DNA of 14,278 nucleotides from Planctomycetota bacterium. GTDB lineage: Bacteria > Planctomycetota > Phycisphaerae > Phycisphaerales > UBA1924. Both the position numbers and the translations under genes were made by a program. The stretch covers positions 1 to 14,278 of the forward strand of contig JAEYTB010000156.1 of NCBI GenBank assembly GCA_023434205.1. The letters run 5' to 3'. Positions within the stretch are counted from its first letter, which is position 1, and the number at the start of each line of letters is the position of its first letter. A model generated the notes under the pieces. The model was not told the origin of the DNA and ran no database searches. It saw only the letters and a program-made list of their open reading frames with translations. This document shows, one piece after another, positions 7,401 to 12,417 of the stretch.

Positions 7401-8579
7401 TCACTGCAACGGGAAAACCTGGCTTATAAGACGGTCCGCCGTCACCAGCGCCTTCGCGATTTCCCCCGCCTCCAGGTCCACGGGGTTTGGGACCGCCGTC
7501 ATGTCGTACTTCTTGGCCAGCTCCGCCCGCACGGGGATGTTCCGCGCGTGGCTCTCGGCCAGCATCGACTCCACCCGCGCGCTCAGCAAAAAGTCCGTCA
7601 GCTTGCCCGCCTCGTTGGGGTGCCGGCAGCCCCGCACCCTCCCCACCGTATTGGGGATCGTCAGCGGCCCCACGCTGGGCAGCCCCTTGGCCCGCGTCCC
7701 CGGCCGGTCGGGCGACTCGAACACCATCTCCACCGGCCACCCCTCGCGCTTCCCCGCCCACACGTCGTCCGTGTCCGTCAGCCCCACGTCGATCTCGTTG
7801 TGCATGATCGCCTGCACCACCTGCGAGTTCCCGTCGTACAGCTTCAGCCCGTTGTCCCGCATCGCGACCATCCACTCGCGGGCCGCGTCCTCGCCGTGAA
7901 GCGCCACCAGCGCCGCGATGTGCGTCCGCGTCGTCCCGAACTGCGGCCGCGCCATCCCCACCCGCCCCCGGTACGCCTCCTTCGTCAGGTCCCGCAGCTT
8001 CGCCGGCGCGTTCGCCTTCGTGTACCGGTTCGTGTTGTACACGATCACCCGCGCCCGCTGCGCGAACCCGTACCACATCCGGTCCGCCGGCCGAACGTGC
8101 GACGGCCAGCCCCCCTTCACCCCCGCCTCCTCCCGCGACAGGAACGGCTCCAGGATCCCCGCCTTGGCCAGCGTCACCGTCCCCAACGCCTCGTTGCTCC
8201 ACCACACATCCGCCCGCGGCTTGTCCCGCTCGTTCAGCATCCGCTGCACCAGCCCCGTCGTCTTCGTCGCCTCCGTGTCCGTCACCGCCTGAACCTTGAT
8301 CCCCGTTGTCGCCGTGAACTCGTCCAAAATCGGCCGCAGCACGTCCACATCCACGCTCGTGTACAGCACGACCTCGTTGTTCCCGGCGCCGGCCTCGTTC
8401 GCCGGCGCGGGCCGGCCCAGCACGATGTACGCCGTCAGCCCCAGCGACACCAGCCCCACCGCCAGCGAACCGCCCGCCACCTTCCACTGCGTTTCCGTCG
8501 GCAGGGCCCGCCAGCGGTCCACCCAGTCGCGCAGCCGGTGCCCCGCCTCGCGCCGCAAGTTGAAAAGCCAGTCGCTCAT
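7401..8579 (-). CDS. Membrane-anchored ferric-type ABC substrate-binding protein
   Basis: A 392-residue periplasmic binding protein of the ferric ion (FutA/FbpA-like) class. After a basic N-terminal tail there is one membrane helix (about 35-54), then the binding domain beginning VVLYTSVDVDVLRPILDEF (70-88). Family-like segments are RADVWWSNE (122-130), ARVIVYNTNRY (176-186) and NEIDVGLTDTDD (261-272). There is no lipobox, so it would stay tethered by an uncleaved anchor. The YY pair that binds iron in FbpA is not obvious, so the ligand is unproven. Start: ATG at 8579-8577 with GGGGG just upstream; the frame extends to 8642 but that stretch is intergenic-like. No permease or ATPase gene of an ABC importer is adjacent. 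The next gene is the HD-GYP sensor, so a role in signalling is possible. Confidence 0.85.
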   Translation of the reverse strand: MSDWLFNLRREAGHRLRDWVDRWRALPTETQWKVAGGSLAVGLVSLGLTAYIVLGRPAPANEAGAGNNEVVLYTSVDVDVLRPILDEFTATTGIKVQAVTDTEATKTTGLVQRMLNERDKPRADVWWSNEALGTVTLAKAGILEPFLSREEAGVKGGWPSHVRPADRMWYGFAQRARVIVYNTNRYTKANAPAKLRDLTKEAYRGRVGMARPQFGTTRTHIAALVALHGEDAAREWMVAMRDNGLKLYDGNSQVVQAIMHNEIDVGLTDTDDVWAGKREGWPVEMVFESPDRPGTRAKGLPSVGPLTIPNTVGRVRGCRHPNEAGKLTDFLLSARVESMLAESHARNIPVRAELAKKYDMTAVPNPVDLEAGEIAKALVTADRLISQVFPLQ

Positions 8580-8586
8580 AGCCCCC

Positions 8587-8616
8587 GTTGTACCCGATCC
8601 CCCCCGCAAGTGTTCA
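8587..8616 (-). promoter_or_regulatory. Possible promoter of the binding-protein operon
   Basis: On the minus strand, TGAACA (8611-8616) and TACAAC (8587-8592) are 18 bases apart; each matches four of six positions of the housekeeping -35 and -10 consensus. The -10 lies seven bases before the ATG, giving an almost leaderless transcript. This region is shared with the divergent hydrolase gene. Confidence 0.3.
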
Positions 8617-8670
8617 TGCCCACGCCACCACGCCCCCGACATTTCCCCCCTCCGCCCCCCCTCCCCTCCC

Positions 8671-8676
8671 TAACTT
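8671..8676 (+). promoter_or_regulatory. -10-like hexamer, leaderless start of the hydrolase gene
   Basis: TAACTT ends six bases before the GTG start at 8683. The sequence before the start is pyrimidine-rich and has no Shine-Dalgarno site, which suits a leaderless transcript beginning at the GTG. No -35 match is visible. Confidence 0.4.
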
Positions 8677-8682
8677 TCCCTC

Positions 8683-9510
8683 GTGCGTTTCACCTTCCTG
8701 GGCACCGGAACCTCCTCGGGCATCCCCGCCATCGGCTGCCGCTGCGCCACCTGCACCTCCACCGACCCCCGCGACAACCGCCTCCGCTGCGCCGCCGCCG
8801 TGCAGTTCACCGACCCCACGGGCCACCCCCGCACCATCCTCATCGACTGCGGCCCCGACCTCCGCCAGCAGGCCCTCCGCGCCGACCTCACCCGCTGCGA
8901 CGCCATCCTCTTCACCCACAACCACGTCGACCACGTCTTCGGCCTCGATGAGGTCCGCCGCTTCAACGTCCTCCAGCACGGCCCCATCGACATCTACGCC
9001 GAACCGCACACGATGGACCACCTCCAGCGCGTCTACAGGCACATCTTCGAGGCCCACAAGAACGTCAACGACTCCTTCGTCGCCTCCCTCATCCCCCACC
9101 GCATCGACCCCTCCATGGTCGACAACGCCGCACCCATCGACCTCTTCGGCGCCCGCATCACCCCCATCCGCGTCCTCCACGGCAAGCTCCCCATCCTCGG
9201 CTTCCGCATCGACCTCCCCGGCGCGCCCCCCGGCTCTCCCTTCCCCCTCGCCTACCTCACCGACTGCTCCGCGATTCCCCCCGAGTCCTGGCCCCGCCTG
9301 CGCAACCTCAACACCCTGGTGCTCGACGCCCTCCGCCACCGCCACCACCCCACGCACTTCACACTGGGGCAGGCCGAGTCCGTCGCCCACGAGGTCGGCG
9401 CGCAGCAGACCTACTTCATCCACATGTCCCACGACCTCAGGCACGCAGAAACCGACGCCGCGCTGCCCGAGGGGCTGCACCTGGCGTACGACGGCCTGCA
9501 ACTCGGCTGA
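8683..9510 (+). CDS. PhnP-like metallo-beta-lactamase-fold phosphodiesterase
   Basis: A 275-residue cytoplasmic hydrolase. The N-terminus FTFLGTGTSSGIPAIGC is followed by a C19-x-C21-x2-C24 cluster, which in PhnP-like proteins holds a structural zinc. The metal-binding HNHVDH motif is H79, H81, D83, H84. Later metal ligands are probably H181-region VLHGK, the Asp of YLTDCSA and H in FIHMSHD. PhnP opens 5-phosphoribosyl 1,2-cyclic phosphate to ribose 1,5-bisphosphate in C-P lyase pathways, but no phn gene is nearby, so the substrate is open; relatives act on other cyclic phosphodiesters. Start: GTG at 8683, chosen because the fold begins at once. There is no Shine-Dalgarno site. It is divergent from the binding-protein gene (103 bases) and ends 10 bases from convergent rpiB. 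Confidence 0.85.
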   Translation: MRFTFLGTGTSSGIPAIGCRCATCTSTDPRDNRLRCAAAVQFTDPTGHPRTILIDCGPDLRQQALRADLTRCDAILFTHNHVDHVFGLDEVRRFNVLQHGPIDIYAEPHTMDHLQRVYRHIFEAHKNVNDSFVASLIPHRIDPSMVDNAAPIDLFGARITPIRVLHGKLPILGFRIDLPGAPPGSPFPLAYLTDCSAIPPESWPRLRNLNTLVLDALRHRHHPTHFTLGQAESVAHEVGAQQTYFIHMSHDLRHAETDAALPEGLHLAYDGLQLG

Positions 9511-9520
9511 CGAAGCTCCC

Positions 9521-9985
9521 CTACTCCTGCACCGTCGCCGGGTCCTGACCGTTCTCAATCGCCGCGATCTTCCGGATCCGCCGCGCGTGCCGCCCGCCCT
9601 CGAACTCCGAGGCCAGCCACACCTCCGCGATCTTCTCGATCAGCCGCTGACCCAGCAGGTCCGCCGACAGGCACAGCACGTTCGCGTTGTTGTGGCTCCG
9701 CGAGAGCTCCGCCGTCAGCTCATCGTGTACCACCGCCGCGCGCACGCCCTTCACCTTGTTCGCCGCGATCGACATCCCGATCCCCGTGCCGCAGATCAGC
9801 ACGCCCAGGTCAGCCTGCCCCTTGGCCACCGCCTGCCCCACCAGGTACGCGCGCTCGGGGTAGTCCGCCTGCGTCGCCGAGCAATCGCCCAGCAGCTCAA
9901 CCTCGTGCCCCTCCCGCCGCAGCTTCTCCGCGAGCTGCTTGATGCCCGCGAAGCCCCGGTGGTCGGCGCTCAGTGCAACCTTCAT
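9521..9985 (-). CDS. rpiB: Ribose-5-phosphate isomerase B
   Basis: A 154-residue RpiB/LacAB-family enzyme that interconverts ribose 5-phosphate and ribulose 5-phosphate in the pentose phosphate pathway. Active-site features are D8-H9 (SADHRG), D41-Y42-P43, C65 in CGTGIGMSIAANK (65-77), H98 in SRSHNNANVL and the phosphate-binding GGRHARR (130-136). Length is normal for the family. Start: ATG at 9985-9983 with AAGGA (9993-9997) seven bases upstream. The start overlaps the stop of the fusion gene as ATGA, so the two are translationally coupled. The gene ends tail-to-tail with the hydrolase gene, ten bases apart, with no terminator hairpin seen. Confidence 0.95.
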   Translation of the reverse strand: MKVALSADHRGFAGIKQLAEKLRREGHEVELLGDCSATQADYPERAYLVGQAVAKGQADLGVLICGTGIGMSIAANKVKGVRAAVVHDELTAELSRSHNNANVLCLSADLLGQRLIEKIAEVWLASEFEGGRHARRIRKIAAIENGQDPATVQE

Positions 9986-11121
9986 GACCCCATCCTTTCC
10001 CGGTCCAGCTCCAGCAGCCGCTGCTCAACCAGTGTCCGCAGCGACCCTGCCGTGGAACGGTATTCATCCTGCGAACCCCCGATGGGGTCCTTCACGTCCT
10101 TGCCCGACGGGTCCAGCACCCGCACCTTGCCCGCCGCCCCCGGCGCGATCTCCTCCACCGCCTGCTTGTGCGCCCGCGTCATCGTGAAGACGACCTCCGC
10201 CTCGCCCAGCAGCTCCCGTGTCAGCGCCCGGGCCCGGTGCCCCGCCGGGTCCACGCCCATCTCCGTCAGCGCTTCCTTCGCCTCGCGCGTCATCGGCTCC
10301 CCGCCCGACGCCGACACCCCCGCCGACACCACCCGCGTCGGGATCACCGGCTTGTTCTTCGCCAGCACATCCCGCGCGATCGCCTCCGCCATCGGGCTGC
10401 GGCACGTGTTGCCCGTACACACGAACAGCACCACCCGCTCGATCTTCTTGCGCACGTACCGCTCGTCGTAGAGCCCGCCGGGGACCACCTCAAACCCGCC
10501 GTCCATCCCGAGATGGATGGGCGTGCTCGGCTTGCCCAGGCGCGTCGGCCCATCATCAACCACCGCCCCGATCCCCATCCGCTGCATCGCCGGGCCCATG
10601 TCCTCCGGCAGCGTCCGCCCATCCCCCAGCCCGTACGCGCTGATGCGGTCCGCGATCACCACGCCCCCCGCCTGCTCCAGCACCGCCTGCGCCAGCGGAT
10701 GGTCGGGAATCCGCACCCAGACCTCGTTCTTGCGGTCGATCACCCCCGGCGCGACACCCAGCTTCGCCAGGATCGCCTCCACCTGCTCGGGCGTCTTCTG
10801 CACCATCAGCCGCACCGGCCCCGGCGTCAGCTTCTGGAAAATCCGCAGGTGCAGCGGGTGGGTCACCCCCAGGGCCTCGATCACCCGCGCCGCGTCCGGG
10901 GCGTGCCAGCTCGACGCCGGGGGCAGGGGCGCGTGCAGCTCCGGCTGCACGATCTGGGCGTACAGCCGCGCCACCGCCGACGCATCCGCCGCGTTCGCCG
11001 CCAGCCCGTACACAGTCTCCGTCGGAATAATGGCCAGCCCGCCAGACCGCACCGCCTCCGCCGCGGCCGCAACCGCCGCCGCCTGATGGCTGTACCCCGA
11101 TGTGGCAATCGATGAACTCAC
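9982..11121 (-). CDS. Fusion of a Sua5/YrdC-like domain and a YwlE-like protein-arginine phosphatase
   Basis: A 379-residue two-domain protein. Residues about 15-220 are Sua5/YrdC-like: IIPTETVYGLAANA (31-44), VWVRIPDHPLA (134-144), DDGPTRLGKPST (189-200). In true TsaC/Sua5 this fold makes threonylcarbamoyl-AMP for the tRNA t6A modification. Here the K-x-R motif is replaced by QIVQP (56-60), and no S-A-N motif is seen around 155-165 (IADRISAYG), so activity is doubtful. Residues about 228-375 are a low-molecular-weight phosphatase with C235-T-G-N-T-C-R241 and D345-P-I-G-G-S350. The Thr at 239 matches the residue that selects phosphoarginine in YwlE. Start: GTG at 11121-11119, the only sensible start before the first domain. 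It has no Shine-Dalgarno site but a good promoter directly upstream. rpiB follows with a four-base overlap. No frameshift separates the domains. Confidence 0.9.
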   Translation of the reverse strand: MSSSIATSGYSHQAAAVAAAAEAVRSGGLAIIPTETVYGLAANAADASAVARLYAQIVQPELHAPLPPASSWHAPDAARVIEALGVTHPLHLRIFQKLTPGPVRLMVQKTPEQVEAILAKLGVAPGVIDRKNEVWVRIPDHPLAQAVLEQAGGVVIADRISAYGLGDGRTLPEDMGPAMQRMGIGAVVDDGPTRLGKPSTPIHLGMDGGFEVVPGGLYDERYVRKKIERVVLFVCTGNTCRSPMAEAIARDVLAKNKPVIPTRVVSAGVSASGGEPMTREAKEALTEMGVDPAGHRARALTRELLGEAEVVFTMTRAHKQAVEEIAPGAAGKVRVLDPSGKDVKDPIGGSQDEYRSTAGSLRTLVEQRLLELDRERMGS

Positions 11122-11127
11122 GCCGGG

Positions 11128-11156
11128 AGTATGGACAGCCGGAGCCCCGGGATCAA
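11128..11156 (-). promoter_or_regulatory. Promoter of the Sua5-YwlE/rpiB operon, probably leaderless
   Basis: Minus strand: TTGATC (11151-11156) as -35, a 17-base spacer, then CATACT (11128-11133) as -10. The -10 ends six bases before the GTG start at 11121. Each hexamer matches four of six consensus positions and the spacing is ideal. Transcription would begin at or next to the start codon, consistent with the missing Shine-Dalgarno site. Confidence 0.55.
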
Positions 11157-11218
11157 ACCGGGGCCGGTCCGGGGTCAGGGAAAGTTTGGGCTTTAGGTGG
11201 TATTGAGCCGGATGAGGC

Positions 11219-11335
11219 TTCAAGAAGGAATACTCTTCGCGTAAGCTGGGCCAAGGAATCGGGCAACCCGCCAGCGCGGGGCCCGAACAGACCAGGGGTG
11301 TGCCGGGGTTTCTCCCCGCGCCCGGAGTGAACCAC
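11219..11335 (+). promoter_or_regulatory. Putative promoter and structured leader of the pseudopilin gene
   Basis: Possible -10 elements are AATACT (11229-11234) and TAAGCT (11242-11247). The latter has a weak TTCAAG -35 (11219-11224) at 17 bases. The leader, up to about 95 bases, can fold CGGG-CAA-CCCG (around 11260-11270) and CGGGG-TTTCT-CCCCG (11304-11318). The ribosome-binding site GGAG (11324-11327) lies eight bases before the ATG; CTCC (11312-11315) could pair with it instead. It matches no riboswitch family I recognise. Confidence 0.35.
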
Positions 11336-12358
11336 ATGAACCGTCCATCCCGCGCCTTCAGCATGATCGAGCTGATGATCGTCATCCTGATCATCGCCCT
11401 GGTCGTCGCCATCCTGCTCCCCGCCCTGGGCTCGGTCCGCGCCAGCTCGCGCGATCAGGCCACCCGCGACCTCATGGTGCAGATCTCCAACTCCATCAGC
11501 CAGTTCCAGCTCTCCGAGAAGCGCATGCCCGGCATCTTCACCGCGCAGGAGATGGGCGCCCCGGAGAACGGCAACACCAACGGCTTCCTCAACCTCGACA
11601 ACGCCATGCTCGAACTCGCCGGCGGCCTCGTGCCCGACACCTACGCCGGCGCTGTCCAGGTCGGCCCCATGAGCAACACCGCCCAGCGCGTCTACTTCCA
11701 CGTGGACGGCATCGGGGTCAGCGGAACCACGAACAAGTCCTACTACCAGCCCCCGGCCAAGTACTACAAGCTCCTCAACGGCAGCGAGAACGGCACCAAG
11801 CAGGCCGACGCCGCCAACCGCGCCGTCCCCAGCATCGTCGACGCCCACGGCATGCCGATCCTGTTGTGGGCCACCGACCCCATGGCCGTCGGTCCCATCA
11901 AGGTCCCCGCCGACTTCGCGAACACCGGGAGCGCATCCGCCAACCCCGCACGCTTCTACTACAACTCCAACGCGGGCGTCCTCAGCGCCGCCTCCGTAGG
12001 CAAGAAGATCACGGACCAGAACCAGAAGAGCCTTATCGGCGGCAGCCGCGCGAACAAGCACATCAGCCTCGGCGGCGTGCTGGGCGCTCCCGGCTCGCCC
12101 CAGGATGCGACGCTCCTCGCCCCCCAGATCCTTCCCAGCGCCCCCCGCGGCCCCTTCGTGCTCCACGCGGCGGGCGCCAACGGCGTCTTCGTCGGCGAGG
12201 AAGAACGCGGCGCTGCTCAGACCGGCGCCGGGCTCACCCTCTTCTACGGCCTCAACTTCAAGGACATGACCGGCAACGAGCACCGCGACTCCGCCGGCAA
12301 GCCCACCTCCCTCGACGTCATGAAGGACTTCGACGACATCCTCATCTCCGGCAGCTAA
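11336..12358 (+). CDS. Large type IV pilin-like (pseudopilin) protein
   Basis: A 340-residue prepilin. The leader MNRPSRA is followed by FSMIELMIVILIIALVVAIL, a class III signal cleaved by prepilin peptidase between A7 and F8. Mature Phe1 and Glu5 (E12) are present; the -1 residue is Ala instead of the usual Gly. One hydrophobic helix (about 9-31) continues into an amphipathic alpha-1. The globular part contains VDAHGMPILLWATDP (168-182), similar to the D-x-W-G-x-P-I-x-Y segment of GspG-like pseudopilins, and ends in DFDDILIS. It is about twice the size of a typical major pilin and resembles the long pseudopilins common in planctomycetes. Start: ATG at 11336 with GGAG eight bases upstream; a GTG at 11300 would make an unsuitable leader. 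It is divergent from the fusion gene and followed by comEC on the same strand. It is a likely substrate of a PilMNO/PilB-type machine; whether of the one encoded here is inference. Confidence 0.88.
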   Translation: MNRPSRAFSMIELMIVILIIALVVAILLPALGSVRASSRDQATRDLMVQISNSISQFQLSEKRMPGIFTAQEMGAPENGNTNGFLNLDNAMLELAGGLVPDTYAGAVQVGPMSNTAQRVYFHVDGIGVSGTTNKSYYQPPAKYYKLLNGSENGTKQADAANRAVPSIVDAHGMPILLWATDPMAVGPIKVPADFANTGSASANPARFYYNSNAGVLSAASVGKKITDQNQKSLIGGSRANKHISLGGVLGAPGSPQDATLLAPQILPSAPRGPFVLHAAGANGVFVGEEERGAAQTGAGLTLFYGLNFKDMTGNEHRDSAGKPTSLDVMKDFDDILISGS

Positions 12359-12374
12359 CCTCCCGCCCGCGTGC

Positions 12375-12417
12375 AACACCCTGCCCCCGCCGATAGCTTG
12401 TTGGCGTGCAGGGTGTT
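12375..12417 (+). terminator. Two-part hairpin between pseudopilin and comEC
   Basis: AACACCCTGC (12375-12384) pairs perfectly with GCAGGGTGTT (12408-12417). Inside it, CGCCGA (12388-12393) pairs with TTGGCG (12401-12406), including one G-T pair, leaving a seven-base loop, TAGCTTG. Only a short T-rich tail (TTTCT) follows, so it may be a weak terminator for the pseudopilin transcript. It contains the comEC GTG start (12406-12408), so it could also limit comEC translation. Confidence 0.55.
12394..12399 (+). promoter_or_regulatory. -10-like hexamer before comEC
   Basis: TAGCTT ends six bases before the comEC GTG at 12406 and sits in the loop of the hairpin. The spacing equals that seen before two other genes of the window that lack Shine-Dalgarno sites. 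No -35 is visible. Confidence 0.3.

Noticed and set aside
3968..7429. A 1153-codon open frame on the plus strand
   Set aside because: It lies opposite pilM, mqnB and the HD-GYP gene, all with clear motifs. Its product is made mostly of Arg, His, Pro and Leu, as expected for the antisense of GC-rich genes.
7302..8951. A 549-codon plus-strand frame across the binding-protein gene
   Set aside because: It is antisense to a well-supported gene, and its composition is Arg/His/Pro-rich without any motif.
9511..9520. Shared terminator between the convergent hydrolase and rpiB genes
   Set aside because: The gap is only ten bases and I see no stem followed by a T-tract.
11122..11412. N-terminal extension of the Sua5-YwlE fusion
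   Set aside because: It would run through the pseudopilin promoter and signal region. The GTG at 11121 sits right after a promoter and just before the first domain.
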